This document shows positions 26,297-36,041 of a stretch of DNA of 52,701 nt, in pieces. The DNA is from Thermoplasmata archaeon. Lineage in GTDB: Archaea > Thermoplasmatota > Thermoplasmata > Thermoplasmatales > Thermoplasmataceae. The notes below the pieces were generated by a model. It saw only the letters and a list, made by a program, of their open reading frames with translations. It had not been told where the DNA came from and did not search any database. Made by a program: the position numbers and the translations under genes. How positions within the stretch are numbered: position 1 is the first letter of the stretch; every line of letters begins with the position of its first letter. The DNA is taken from assembly GCA_021800105.1 (NCBI GenBank), contig JAJYZI010000003.1, positions 1 to 52,701 of the forward strand, in the 5' to 3' direction.

Positions 26297-27437
26297 CCTT
26301 CTTCTCCCCATCCAAAATCAGAGCCAGGATCCTTTCCTTCGCGGATTCCTGTGATTCGCTCGTAGCAGTGTTGTAAGCGGCCAGGGCCAGATCAGTCATC
26401 TTCTTGTCACCCCTGAAATATTCCATGAAGAGGGATCCCCTGTCAAAATGCTCACCAACCTTCACTGCCGGTGCGCTTTCCTTGACAAGTAGAGGCCTCC
26501 TGAAAATTCCCCGATCGGAGTAAGCTGCTATCTTCTCCTTGAAATAGGAGAAATCGGAGCTGCCATGAACTTCGCTTATAATAAGCGGCTTCTTGCCCGG
26601 CACCATATTCTCGAATTTTTGAAGCGCTCTTTCAACATCATCAATGAAACCATCCTTAGTTGTTACTATTTTGATCTGGATCCTCGGCCTTTTAAGCCTC
26701 CTCCTGGAAAAACTAACTTCTCCATTGTCTATGTCAACGATGTTGACACCTTTCCCATCGCGGAGAAACGGTTCAATCTCTGAAGCGCTGTTTATCTCTG
26801 TAGATCCGGCATACGAGAATGGCCTTGGCCTTTCCCGGTACGATGAGACATGCACATGTCCAAAAGCGAGATATGCGAAACTTCCAGGTAGATCAATCTC
26901 CTGTACCTGGACATCTTCAGGGTGTGTATATCCCGAGACTCCCTGATGGGAGATAAGTATCGAATTCCTGTATGCTTTAGCCATCAGATCGGCTCTGGCA
27001 TACATTTGCGGAAGGGCATCCAGACGGGATCCCTTCATGTTGGATATGCCTGCGATGAAAGTGCCGCTATCCTCAATATAATGTGTATCAAGATCATCGG
27101 CGCCCATGAGAGTGAGGCCAAGAAAATCAAAGATCGAAGCAGCAGGATAATCAGTGCGTCTTGGGCGGTCATGATCACCCATGACCATGTATGTCCTGAT
27201 ACCCTTTTCTTTCAGCCTAAGCATTGAGTCTTTGAGTTCTGAGAGTGCCCTGTTGCTTGGCCCCCATGTGTCAAATAAGTCACCGCTGTGGATTATGAAA
27301 TCCACGTGCTCCTCAAGAGCTATATCAACAGCCTCATTGAATGCTTCATAGAAATCATTCTCCCTGAGATCCATCATATACTCCCTGTTGCCAAGGTGCG
27401 TGTCAGAGAAGTGCATGAATCTTGGCGAATCTACCAC
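26277..27437 (-). CDS. mre11: Mre11 nuclease
   Basis: Mn-dependent exo/endonuclease partner of Rad50. The phosphodiesterase motifs are in order: FMHFSDTHLGNREY, FIIHSGDLFD, YMVMGDHDRP, LISHQGV and LAFGHVHVS. The C-terminal region (about 290-386) provides the Rad50-binding helices. It overlaps herA by 7 nt and rad50 by about 20-35 nt, so all are probably translated together. GDHD replaces the more common GNHD of motif III. Confidence 0.96.
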   Translation of the reverse strand: MVDSPRFMHFSDTHLGNREYMMDLRENDFYEAFNEAVDIALEEHVDFIIHSGDLFDTWGPSNRALSELKDSMLRLKEKGIRTYMVMGDHDRPRRTDYPAASIFDFLGLTLMGADDLDTHYIEDSGTFIAGISNMKGSRLDALPQMYARADLMAKAYRNSILISHQGVSGYTHPEDVQVQEIDLPGSFAYLAFGHVHVSSYRERPRPFSYAGSTEINSASEIEPFLRDGKGVNIVDIDNGEVSFSRRRLKRPRIQIKIVTTKDGFIDDVERALQKFENMVPGKKPLIISEVHGSSDFSYFKEKIAAYSDRGIFRRPLLVKESAPAVKVGEHFDRGSLFMEYFRGDKKMTDLALAAYNTATSESQESAKERILALILDGEKKGADKEP

Positions 27438-28984
27438 TCCTCCTTCAGTGATTTCTTGAATTCAGATGGATTCTTGCGCTTGTCCCGGATCTTCCTTGCA
27501 TCCTTTAGAAGGGAGATAAGATCAATGTCTCCACCCCCCTCCGCAGTCTCTCTTTTCCTAATGGTTGCGATTACGGGTATCCTGACAAATTCACCTGTGA
27601 GGACGGCCTCGCCAATATTCAGTGAAGGAAGATCCTGGAGCATGGACTCAGAAATGCTTTCGCTGCTCTCCATTATTGCTTTCTGGTCCAGCGGGTTTGT
27701 GATACGCAGAATTATGGCACTGTTGCACTGGCTGAGCACGTCCTGATCCAGTTTTCCAGGTCGTTGCGATATAACAACAAGAAACATGCCGAACTTTCTT
27801 CCTTCAGAAGCGATCTTACGCAGGATCTGTGCTATCAGCGTTCTAGAAGCTGGAGGAACAAAATTATGTGCCTCCTCCACAAACACGAAAACGGGAAAGC
27901 CGGTATATGCCTCCATCTTGCTCTCATATATGGTATTCAGGACCCTGTGTGCGAAGTAATTGGATAACGCCTGGTCCATCCCCGAGAGATCAAGGATGGA
28001 AAGCTGTCCGGGAGACAGGTACTCCTCCATTGGCGTAGTGCTATCAGAGAATATGCTGCTTATCTTCGTGAGTATCCTGATCCTCCCTGAAATCTTGGAT
28101 GCGTCCTCGCCCTTGATCTCCTTGTAAGCCGAGATGAAGGAGGCAAGATCCCTCGGTGGTTTCATGCTGATATAAATATCATCAACTATTCTTCTTAGCG
28201 TACTCCATTCCTCTTTTATGCCCATTATATCGGATATCTCATCCGGTTCCAGATCCTGGAACCTAAGCGTGAAGAGGGATGAAATGGCACCTACCTGAGA
28301 ACTGTATCTTCCGTTGCTAAGTGGCGTCCTGAAAATCATGACATCTGATGCATATTTTGCACCGCCTTTGCCGGTGCGCATCAGTGCATAATCCGCATGA
28401 GGATCAAGCACTATTATGGACGCACCCTTCTTCAGGAGCTCTTCCATTAGCACAGCGGCAGCATTGCTCTTTCCTGCACCTGTCTGGGCAAGTATAGCGA
28501 GGTGTCTCTTGAGTCCGTTTATGTCAACGCTTATGCGTACGTCATTCCTGTCGACAAGGTGTCCGATATGCAGCGATCTCTCTTCCGGATAACTTAGGTG
28601 ACGCTCAAGGAGTTCCTGCGAGGCTCTCCAGACAGGGGATCCGGGAGGAATGATCTTTCTGGATAGCAAAAGCGAATCTCCTTCAACGGAACCAAGGCTC
28701 TTCGTCTGGCAAAGAAAAACCTGATCCGCCAGCTCAGTCTCTACATATTTCTTTACTGACACAAAGTCCATATCCTGGTTCAGGAGATCGCTCCTTGAAA
28801 CGACTTTTTCAATTCTTCCTATCACTTTCCTGCTACCTATTGAAGCAAAGACGTATTCCCATTTCGAGATATCAGAGATATCTGAAACAACAAATGTGAA
28901 CCTGTCTGATGAATTTTCACCAACCGTATAACCTATTGGCCTTTCAGATCCTGATTCTTGCACGTCTCTCCCCTCTCGTTTCAT
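27431..28984 (-). CDS. herA: HerA DNA translocase/helicase
   Basis: Hexameric FtsK/HerA-type motor that drives end resection with NurA. It has an N-terminal HAS-barrel (IGYTVGENSSDRFTFVV onwards), Walker A AQTGAGKSNAAAVL, Walker B FVFVEEAHNF, and the arginine-finger region VISQRPGKLDQDVLSQCNSAIILRI. The track's start (29068) gives 28 unrelated residues that lie inside nurA. I choose the ATG at 28984, which leaves a 41-nt overlap with nurA; a GTG at 28963 is also possible. Confidence 0.95.
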   Translation of the reverse strand: MKREGRDVQESGSERPIGYTVGENSSDRFTFVVSDISDISKWEYVFASIGSRKVIGRIEKVVSRSDLLNQDMDFVSVKKYVETELADQVFLCQTKSLGSVEGDSLLLSRKIIPPGSPVWRASQELLERHLSYPEERSLHIGHLVDRNDVRISVDINGLKRHLAILAQTGAGKSNAAAVLMEELLKKGASIIVLDPHADYALMRTGKGGAKYASDVMIFRTPLSNGRYSSQVGAISSLFTLRFQDLEPDEISDIMGIKEEWSTLRRIVDDIYISMKPPRDLASFISAYKEIKGEDASKISGRIRILTKISSIFSDSTTPMEEYLSPGQLSILDLSGMDQALSNYFAHRVLNTIYESKMEAYTGFPVFVFVEEAHNFVPPASRTLIAQILRKIASEGRKFGMFLVVISQRPGKLDQDVLSQCNSAIILRITNPLDQKAIMESSESISESMLQDLPSLNIGEAVLTGEFVRIPVIATIRKRETAEGGGDIDLISLLKDARKIRDKRKNPSEFKKSLKEEW

Positions 28985-29963
28985 ACATGGGTATTCCGAT
29001 TGTCTTCTCAAACTGCCGCATGTATATCTTTTCCACCTCTTCCGAACGGAACTTGACCATGTTGTCAACCTTAGACAGCCAGATATTGTAAACTTTCTGT
29101 CCAGCGTATGCCCAGAAAATTGTATCCACTATTCTTTCCAGTTTAGCATTATCGTATCTATTTTCCGATGACGATATAAAATCTATCTTCAAAGGAAGGT
29201 CATTTAACTCAGGAAGCAAGTGAAAGGTCCAAATGGAACCATCGATCGCCAGGTTACTGTGTGGGAACTTCACAGGAATTGAATAGCCAGGAGATTGAGC
29301 CATAGATTTTATAAGCACATGATCAACTATTCTCGTCATACTGGATCTTTCCTCGCTACCCTTACCGGAACTCTTAATTATTTCAGATACGAGTGAACGT
29401 GATTCCGAACTCTTGCTGAGAAACACTGTGATTGCCCCGGATTCACCGGCTTTCTTTAAAAGAGAAATAAGGCCTGAGTAATATTGATCTGTAAAACCTT
29501 CCATGCGATCTGCCCGGAATTCCCTGTTACCATGCATAATTCGCCCAGTCAGGGAACCATCTATCAATATCATTTCCGGTTTTCCATGATCTAATAGATC
29601 CAGCATGGACCTGTGCTCACAGTCTTCCATGATCATTGTTGTGAGTGGCCTGAGATCGTCTCTTGAAACCCATGTCACATCTGAAAAAAAGCTGCTGTAT
29701 GTGGAGGCTTCGAATATTGAATATCCCCTTGAAAGTATTATCTTCCTGCCATTGTACAGTTCCCTAACGAATTCACTGCTGTCAGCAGCTGCAACCGATT
29801 TTGTGTATCTATTCCCTCCGCGGGTCTCCCTGTAAAATTGCATGAAATGCTTAGAGAAAAAACTGTATGCATCAGATCCCCGGTCTACAATCATTGAGGT
29901 TATTATTTCGTCTTTTCTCTCGGTAAGAAACTCTACAAATTTTTGAAAAGTTAAATCTCCCAT
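28944..29963 (-). CDS. nurA: NurA 5'-3' nuclease
   Basis: RNase H-like nuclease that works inside the HerA ring. The first catalytic Asp is in VAAADSSEFV, with MILIDGSLTGR as the second acidic strand and AIDGSIWTFHL near the end as another NurA element. At 339 residues it is normal in length. It is the first gene of the resection cluster. A TTTTATATT box (about 29995-30003) lies upstream, so the cluster may have its own promoter 58 nt after the site-2 protease. Confidence 0.93.
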   Translation of the reverse strand: MGDLTFQKFVEFLTERKDEIITSMIVDRGSDAYSFFSKHFMQFYRETRGGNRYTKSVAAADSSEFVRELYNGRKIILSRGYSIFEASTYSSFFSDVTWVSRDDLRPLTTMIMEDCEHRSMLDLLDHGKPEMILIDGSLTGRIMHGNREFRADRMEGFTDQYYSGLISLLKKAGESGAITVFLSKSSESRSLVSEIIKSSGKGSEERSSMTRIVDHVLIKSMAQSPGYSIPVKFPHSNLAIDGSIWTFHLLPELNDLPLKIDFISSSENRYDNAKLERIVDTIFWAYAGQKVYNIWLSKVDNMVKFRSEEVEKIYMRQFEKTIGIPMYETRGERRARIRI

Positions 29964-30021
29964 TTAAGCTCAGCTTCTTGCTATGGCATCCTGAATATAA
30001 AATGAATTCTCTTTGACAGTA

Positions 30022-31119
30022 TTAGCCTGAAATAATCGGCGTAATCGTAAAAGTAAGTATGAACATTGCAAGAACGCAGGCGCCGATTGCGTAGTCGCGC
30101 ATTGTAAGCTTCTGGTAATCATTCAATGGCGGCGGATGCGATATTCCCATCAGCACCGCAAGCAGGACTATAATGATCCATCCTGTATATTGTAAGGCAA
30201 AATACAACATGGCGCCTAAAAAGATGTAACTCACGATATACGATCTCCTGCCGAGCATACCCCTGGATACATGACCCCCGTCAAGTTGGCTGATTGGTAT
30301 GAGATTAAGGGCAGTAGCGAACATGCCAACCCAGACGGCAAGCTCCATCGGAAAAATCGGGGCACTGACAGGCGGGATCAGAGATTTCGGGATTATTCCA
30401 AAGAGATGATAGATAAGCGGAAACTGAACTACAAGTGGATTCACAGGCATATATATTGGAACGAACACCTTCTGGAAATAATCCGCAACGAAAAGAAGGG
30501 GAAGCGCTACAAGGAAACCGAATATAGGGCCAGCGGCGCCAATTTCCACCATTGCTTTCCTGTTTGGTATAGGATCCCTTAAGGAAATGAAAGCACCAAA
30601 AGTTCCAATGGATATGGGTACAGGTATGAAAAACGGAAAAGACGCCTTGACACTATACCTGCGGGCAACAATATAATGACCAATCTCATGAATGCCAAGT
30701 ATTAGAAGCAGCGGCCCAGAAAAGAAGACAAAGCCGTAGATGATTGCATCAAGATCCTGCATAGGTCCAGGTCTGATGAAGCTCAGGGAGAACTGAGAAC
30801 CCACATATATGGTCGATGCGAGTGTCAGGATGAAAAGAACAATGTTTACTTTGCTGCTCCTGTACTTTTCTTCAGGCCTGTGCCGAACTACGACAAATCT
30901 CTCCGTTTCTTCGGACAAGAATGGAATGAAGCCTTTTGGGACAAGTTCCTTTCGGATTGATTCAAAACATTCATGCAGGTCCGGATTGTCGTCAGGGAAG
31001 TAATAGAAGTACAGGTCGAGTGGGGTCACAACGATATCGTAAGTCTTGATACAACGCTTGACGGTATCGACCACTTCGGCCAGATCCGGGTTCTGAACTT
31101 TGCCCTCCCTGAATTCCAC
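30022..31119 (-). CDS. site-2 protease family metalloprotease
   Basis: An M50 intramembrane zinc protease of 365 residues. A soluble alpha/beta N-terminal domain (about 1-88) precedes six or more membrane segments. The zinc motif is GIHEIGHY, and the third ligand region is LNLIPISQLDGGHV; both are complete. Family members cleave membrane-bound anti-sigma or regulator proteins in bacteria; archaeal substrates are largely unknown. The start is GTG with GAGGT 7-8 nt upstream. A membrane-anchored HTH regulator is encoded elsewhere in the window (36.0-36.6 kb), but a link is only speculation. Confidence 0.92.
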   Translation of the reverse strand: MEFREGKVQNPDLAEVVDTVKRCIKTYDIVVTPLDLYFYYFPDDNPDLHECFESIRKELVPKGFIPFLSEETERFVVVRHRPEEKYRSSKVNIVLFILTLASTIYVGSQFSLSFIRPGPMQDLDAIIYGFVFFSGPLLLILGIHEIGHYIVARRYSVKASFPFFIPVPISIGTFGAFISLRDPIPNRKAMVEIGAAGPIFGFLVALPLLFVADYFQKVFVPIYMPVNPLVVQFPLIYHLFGIIPKSLIPPVSAPIFPMELAVWVGMFATALNLIPISQLDGGHVSRGMLGRRSYIVSYIFLGAMLYFALQYTGWIIIVLLAVLMGISHPPPLNDYQKLTMRDYAIGACVLAMFILTFTITPIISG

Positions 31120-31162
31120 GCAAATACCTCTTGAAAATTTTCCCCAGGTTAACGGCGATTAA

Positions 31163-31303
31163 TCACTCCTCATAATCCCTGACCCGCTGGGAAGTTTTTG
31201 GTTCGCTGCTGATCGGAACTTCACAGTACGGTGACTCGCCGTAAGCTCTTTCCGGAGCCCATAGCAGAACCAATTTACGTCTCACGTCGTCATATGTGTT
31301 CAT
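31163..31303 (-). CDS. possible 46-residue protein
   Basis: This frame is too short for the ORF track. It starts at an ATG (31303) and runs MNTYDDVRRKLVLLWAPERAY to a TGA at 31163-31165, 43 nt before the site-2 protease GTG on the same strand. Codon choice resembles neighbouring genes (many G/C third positions, unlike the AT-rich spacers), which suggests coding. No clear ribosome site precedes it; a TTAAAAAA tract lies about 50 nt upstream. I do not recognise a family. Confidence 0.4.
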   Translation of the reverse strand: MNTYDDVRRKLVLLWAPERAYGESPYCEVPISSEPKTSQRVRDYEE

Positions 31304-31439
31304 GAATCACACATACTAATTGTGGACAGTTTGAAATGCAAATCAGTTTTTTAAGCTTTCTTAATTCTTACGGTTCCTCAATTTGTATTTTCATGGATGC
31401 GTGAAAAGACATCGATAGAAAGAAAAGGTCTAGACATAA

Positions 31440-32894
31440 TCACCAGTTGTCAGAAAAGCTCACACTTTCCCTTTCAGTTTTGTGGAATATATACAGGTGT
31501 ATGTCAACAATATACCAGATTATGCCCACAACTATCAGTATGCCCCCAGAGATGAATAGAACAGAGACCTGGACTGCATATGCAGCCATTGCAAAAGCCG
31601 ATACCATAAGAATGGTACCAATGTTGAACAGGTAAAGTGAGGTTGGGTTTATGCGCACTCTTGGGGCTCTTTCCGAGATAATACCCGGTAGCAGAAGGGG
31701 TGCGTATCCCATTATGGTAGAACCTATGAAGCCAAGTCCAATTGAATGAATCGATGCAATCTTGAAGTAGTAAAGGTTGATATCAAGACTATAAGCTATT
31801 CCGAATAATATTCCGGCTGTAATCCAAAAATATGAAATCGCTGCGCTCAATCTGCTGAAGCTGATAATCTTCATAGAAAACGCTGACCGCAGCTTGATTT
31901 TTTCTTCACTTCCTTGAGACTTAATGGCTAGAACGAGTTGCGCAAGCGCAAAACAGCCCACCTCTATGAGGAAAAGAATACCTGCGATGTAATCGTAAGA
32001 AACTAGGCCAAAAATAGAAATGAAAAAATCTGCGAGAACAGATATTAAAGCAAATACCATGGAAACTTGGATCAAAGAATGTCTGAGTTTTGAGGGAGAG
32101 GACGGAGATGTCTTAATCATGACTCCTATAATGACGGAGCCGACAAACCCAACCAGCAAGATATAGATCATCGGCAAAGTGAATATATCCGTAGAGAAGA
32201 GGAAATTGTTCAGGAACACGATAGATGATAACAAAAGAGCCGCCCCAGAGAGAACAAGGAAGAAATCTCCCAGATCTATTTTACGGGCCCCAACATTTGT
32301 TCCTTCCCAAACAAGAAAGTTATATCTGATGCTATAAACGACAATGAAGGCAAATGCAGTATAAAGGAATATTCGCTCTAGGCTCGGGATAAGCACGGCA
32401 GCAATGATAAATACCTGGAATAGGACCATGAGCAGCAGAAAGATGTAATCAACATATCCCGTATCTGGTGTATGTCCTCTGAACGTTGGCACCAGTACAA
32501 CAGCGACTCCGCTCACAAAGAGAACAAGGAATCCATAAATCTGAAGATACGGATGATCAAAGAAACCAAAGTGAAATTGACCAATATAACCAGAGAAGAC
32601 AAATAGTTCTATCAAGCCGATTATGGTGCCTACTGTTGCAAATATTGTTGCAAATGTAACGTAGTAAAGGAGCACTTTTCTTCGCAATAGATAGATATTA
32701 TTTATGTTGCTTTCTCTAGGTGGTTTTCTTTCTCTTGAATTGTCCACGACTGGATAATATCTAATACGACTAAACTTTTGTGACTTTTTGCCTGAACTCA
32801 AATCCTTCCTTTTTCCAAGAATTTTTGTTTTTCCTGTAACTATTCGTACTGTTGATAGTGTAATGCAAATATTTTTTTCAGTGGGGAAGCGCAA
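31440..32894 (-). CDS. NnrS-like multi-pass membrane protein
   Basis: A protein with about twelve hydrophobic segments. Two His-containing segments stand out: FFDHPYLQIYGFLVLFVSGVAVVLVPTF and ASIHSIGLGFIGSTIMGYAPLLLPG. Both resemble the HxHxQ..GF and HALxxGxxGxxxxGM helices of the NnrS family (haem/copper membrane proteins linked to nitric oxide stress) and more distantly haem-copper oxidase subunit I. The assignment is tentative. The N-terminal 60 residues are basic and hydrophilic. The start is uncertain: the open frame begins at TTG 32894, with other candidates at TTG 32801 and GTG 32747. No redox genes adjoin it. Confidence 0.5.
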   Translation of the reverse strand: MRFPTEKNICITLSTVRIVTGKTKILGKRKDLSSGKKSQKFSRIRYYPVVDNSRERKPPRESNINNIYLLRRKVLLYYVTFATIFATVGTIIGLIELFVFSGYIGQFHFGFFDHPYLQIYGFLVLFVSGVAVVLVPTFRGHTPDTGYVDYIFLLLMVLFQVFIIAAVLIPSLERIFLYTAFAFIVVYSIRYNFLVWEGTNVGARKIDLGDFFLVLSGAALLLSSIVFLNNFLFSTDIFTLPMIYILLVGFVGSVIIGVMIKTSPSSPSKLRHSLIQVSMVFALISVLADFFISIFGLVSYDYIAGILFLIEVGCFALAQLVLAIKSQGSEEKIKLRSAFSMKIISFSRLSAAISYFWITAGILFGIAYSLDINLYYFKIASIHSIGLGFIGSTIMGYAPLLLPGIISERAPRVRINPTSLYLFNIGTILMVSAFAMAAYAVQVSVLFISGGILIVVGIIWYIVDIHLYIFHKTERESVSFSDNW

Positions 32895-33076
32895 CGTGAC
32901 ACTTTGCTAATTGGGAAGAAACATTCTTCTTAGGTTTTGAAAATTAAATAAAGATGCAACAGGAAAACCTGCTTCACCGATTACACGAATTCTTAAGAAA
33001 CATCCTTCCAAGAATAGTTATTAGGCGTATCTGAAACCTTAATATGTGTCATCAGAATAGAAGTCTGAGAAAAAAG
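32895..33076. other. spacer upstream of the NnrS-like gene
   Basis: AT-rich spacer between the minus-strand membrane gene and a small plus-strand frame. It holds a TTTATTTAATTTT tract (about 32940-32951, minus strand) that may be the NnrS-like gene's promoter, and CCTTAATATG (33041-33050) upstream of the small frame. No other structure was recognised. Confidence 0.35.
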
Positions 33077-33286
33077 ATGGATAACGCAACTAGGATTTTC
33101 GTCTCAATTTATATGATCCTCTTGGCATTTGGAATCATAAATATATTGAGCTGGGGAGGTTATTTCAAAGTAAACTGGTTTCCAAATACCCTAAATCTTT
33201 CCTCTTTAGACGCGGGTGCAACGATTATAAACACTTTAGCCATGGTAGTTCATAAATCAAAAGCAATAGCAAGGTCGACCATTTAG
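33077..33286 (+). CDS. possible 69-residue membrane protein
   Basis: MDNATRIFVSIYMILLAFGIINILSWGG begins with a convincing hydrophobic helix, followed by a polar stretch and a second weakly hydrophobic helix. The ATG at 33077 has a TATA-like CCTTAATATG about 32 nt upstream; the track's start (33044) adds 11 residues. It is not recognised, and may be a short membrane gene or the front of a truncated larger one, since the C-terminus ends abruptly in basic residues. About 150 nt of AT-rich DNA separates it from nrdJ. Confidence 0.35.
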   Translation: MDNATRIFVSIYMILLAFGIINILSWGGYFKVNWFPNTLNLSSLDAGATIINTLAMVVHKSKAIARSTI

Positions 33287-33439
33287 AATAGGCTGTTAAT
33301 CTCTAGTTCCTCTTAATAATTACTATATCTGATATCGTATATGATTATGTAATTGGTCACTAAGTTGATTAGTTACTTGCACAAAAACTAGTAATAGAAA
33401 GCCTTTATTTACAATAGAAGATCAATAGGATACCGACAA

Positions 33440-35743
33440 ATGGTGAGAAAAATGCAGGATTACATAGTTAAGAGAAATAAAACCCAGGTCCCTTTCAACA
33501 AGGAAAAAATTACAATGGCAGTATACAAGGCGATGCTCTCTGTAAAGAAGGGCACAATGGTTGATGCCGAGCGTGTTACAGAACTTGTAGTTGCGAGCGT
33601 CGACGCACTGGACCATATACCGTCTGTGGAAGAAGTTCAGGATATGGTTGAAAATGAACTGATGTCATACACAAGAGATGGAATTAGCTTTGCAGATGTA
33701 GCCAAATCGTACATTCTCTACAGGGAACGCCGCAGGATAGTCAGGGAAGAGAAAATGCGCATTGGTGTAACAGATGATCTGAAACTATCCCTTAATGCGA
33801 TTAAGGTATTGGAATCGAGATATCTTCTCAAGGATGAAGTTGGCAACGTGATTGAGACACCAAGGGAACTTTTTCACCGTGTTGCGTACAATGTAGGTAT
33901 AATTGAATATATCTATTCATCCTTAAAAGGTATTACACAGAACGGGATCAAACTTGCACTCGGGGATCTGCAAACTAACACGCTTAAGAGGGCATTTGAG
34001 AACCTCAGGAAGGAGGGATTCGTCAAAGGTACATTCGAATCTTTCATAGAAAGTGCAGGAGCTTATACCGCAGAGGTAAACAAGTATGTTGAGAAATTTG
34101 AAAAATTTATGACCGATCTTGACTTTGTGCCAAACTCCCCAACGTTGATGAACGCAGGCACTCGCCTGGGTCAGCTCTCCGCATGCTTTGTGCTTCCTGT
34201 CGAGGATTCAATAGATGGTATTTTCCAAACACTTGCCGACACCGCCAAGATACACAAATCAGGCGGTGGGACCGGGTTTTCATTCAGCAAACTGAGACCA
34301 AGGGATGACCTTGTAGGTTCGACTAAAGGAGTTGCGTCAGGAGCTCTTTCCTTTATGTCAATATTTGACACAACCACAAATGTCATAAAGCAAGGTGGCA
34401 AGAGACGCGGTGCCAATATGGGCATCCTTAGGTATGATCATCCCGAGATTGTAGATTTCATATCTTCTAAAGACTCTGCCAACACGGTACTGAGCAATTT
34501 CAACATCTCTGTCGGAATAGACAGCGACTTCTTTGAAAGACTTGATCGTGATGATTACGTTGAACTGAAAAACCCGAGGACAGGTGCAGTCGAGAAAAAG
34601 ATGAAGGCGGCAGATCTCTGGAACATGATCATTGATCACGCCTGGAAGACAGGAGACCCGGGACTAATCTTCCTTGACGAGATCAATGCACATAACACCG
34701 TTAAGAATCTTGGAGACATTGAGTCCACTAATCCATGTGGCGAGCAGCCCCTTCTTCCCTATGAATCATGCAATCTGGGCTCGATTAACCTTGCAAGATT
34801 CGTAAAGGGCGGCAAGATCGATCACGAACGCCTCAAGGATGTAATCTGGCTTTCTGTGAGGTTCCTGGACGACGTTATTGACGCCAACCTGTTCCCAGTT
34901 GAGCAGATAGAACGCGTATCGAGAACTACAAGGAAGATCGGTCTAGGCGTCATGGGATTTGCAGACGCACTGGTTCAAATGGGCATCCCATACGCAAGCA
35001 CTCAGGCTCTTAAAACTGCCGAAGACATAATGTCCTTCCTTCAGGACGAGTCACACGCGGCATCTGAAGCACTTGCCAAGGAGAGAGGAGTATTTCCAGG
35101 ATGGAAAGGGTCTTACTGGGAGTCAATAAACCATAAGATGCGCAACTCAACCACTACCACAATAGCACCAACCGGAACTATTTCAATAATAGCCGGATGC
35201 TCATCATCGATCGAACCGCTGTTTGCTCTGGCATTCGTCAGGCACGTATTAGATGGCCAGGAACTGCTCGAGGTCAACCCATATCTGGAGAAGAGCCTGA
35301 AGGATCTTGGACTGTACTCTGAGAAGCTTATGCTTAAGATCGCCCAGACAGGTAACTTATCGGACACTGCACTTCCTGATGATCTTAAGAAACTGTATCA
35401 GACTGCTCAGGAGATAGATTACAAGTGGCATGTGCTAATGCAGGCTGCGTTCCAGAACTACTGTGATTCCGGTGTTTCCAAGACCATAAACCTTCCAAAC
35501 TCAGCGACAAGGGACGACATTGCAATGGCGTACAGGCTTGCCAGAGACCTCCACTGTAAGGGCATAACCGTATACCGGGACGGCTCAAAGTCACAGCAGG
35601 TTCTGTACATGGGTACAAAAGAAAAGAAACCGGAAGATGCAAAACAGGCTACCCAAGAACTTATTATCTCTGCCCCCGACAAGCTGCTCAAAGTCGACTC
35701 CACATATGATCCCGCCTGTACATCAGGGTCATGTACCTTATGA
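33440..35743 (+). CDS. nrdJ: class II (adenosylcobalamin) ribonucleotide reductase
   Basis: Single-chain, B12-dependent reductase. An N-terminal ATP-cone (about 7-95) is present. The first redox Cys is in [14 protein letters not shown], the catalytic Asn-Cys-Glu in [17 protein letters not shown], the second redox Cys in [11 protein letters not shown], and [22 protein letters not shown] forms the phosphate-binding loop. The final CTSGSC is the thioredoxin-exchange pair. NPCGEQPL is diagnostic of NrdJ rather than NrdA. No small subunit is needed. TTTATTTA (33404-33411) is a likely TATA box. The ATG at 33440 is used here; an ATG at 33452 with GGTGAG just upstream is a fair alternative. The genome thus carries both class I and class II enzymes. 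Confidence 0.95.
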   Translation: MVRKMQDYIVKRNKTQVPFNKEKITMAVYKAMLSVKKGTMVDAERVTELVVASVDALDHIPSVEEVQDMVENELMSYTRDGISFADVAKSYILYRERRRIVREEKMRIGVTDDLKLSLNAIKVLESRYLLKDEVGNVIETPRELFHRVAYNVGIIEYIYSSLKGITQNGIKLALGDLQTNTLKRAFENLRKEGFVKGTFESFIESAGAYTAEVNKYVEKFEKFMTDLDFVPNSPTLMNAGTRLGQLSACFVLPVEDSIDGIFQTLADTAKIHKSGGGTGFSFSKLRPRDDLVGSTKGVASGALSFMSIFDTTTNVIKQGGKRRGANMGILRYDHPEIVDFISSKDSANTVLSNFNISVGIDSDFFERLDRDDYVELKNPRTGAVEKKMKAADLWNMIIDHAWKTGDPGLIFLDEINAHNTVKNLGDIESTNPCGEQPLLPYESCNLGSINLARFVKGGKIDHERLKDVIWLSVRFLDDVIDANLFPVEQIERVSRTTRKIGLGVMGFADALVQMGIPYASTQALKTAEDIMSFLQDESHAASEALAKERGVFPGWKGSYWESINHKMRNSTTTTIAPTGTISIIAGCSSSIEPLFALAFVRHVLDGQELLEVNPYLEKSLKDLGLYSEKLMLKIAQTGNLSDTALPDDLKKLYQTAQEIDYKWHVLMQAAFQNYCDSGVSKTINLPNSATRDDIAMAYRLARDLHCKGITVYRDGSKSQQVLYMGTKEKKPEDAKQATQELIISAPDKLLKVDSTYDPACTSGSCTL

Positions 35744-36041
35744 TCGTGTTACGGATTCTTCAATGAATTATCGAGCTCGGGAGTAAACAAACTTTAACAT
35801 CATATTATTCTTTTTTTCATTCATGTTTCTATCTTATTATGAAATCCTTAATTGTAAGTTATGAACGGTGGCGCCGCTTTTCAAAAGGTATTCCTTAAAT
35901 TCTCACACGGAACATTTATCGTCAATTTTTGCGATTGCCTTCAATACTAAATTTTATTGAGTTTTATCAGGAAGAAAGAGTTCGTTATTTCTTGCAAGAT
36001 TAAGTTAATATATTAACAGTGCTCGGTGGACCGCACCATCT
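35744..36041. other. AT-rich spacer after nrdJ
   Basis: About 300 nt between nrdJ and the convergent HTH gene. It contains CTTTTTTTCATTC-like T-runs (about 35810-35822) that may terminate nrdJ. I see no frame, RNA fold or repeat of note. Confidence 0.35.
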
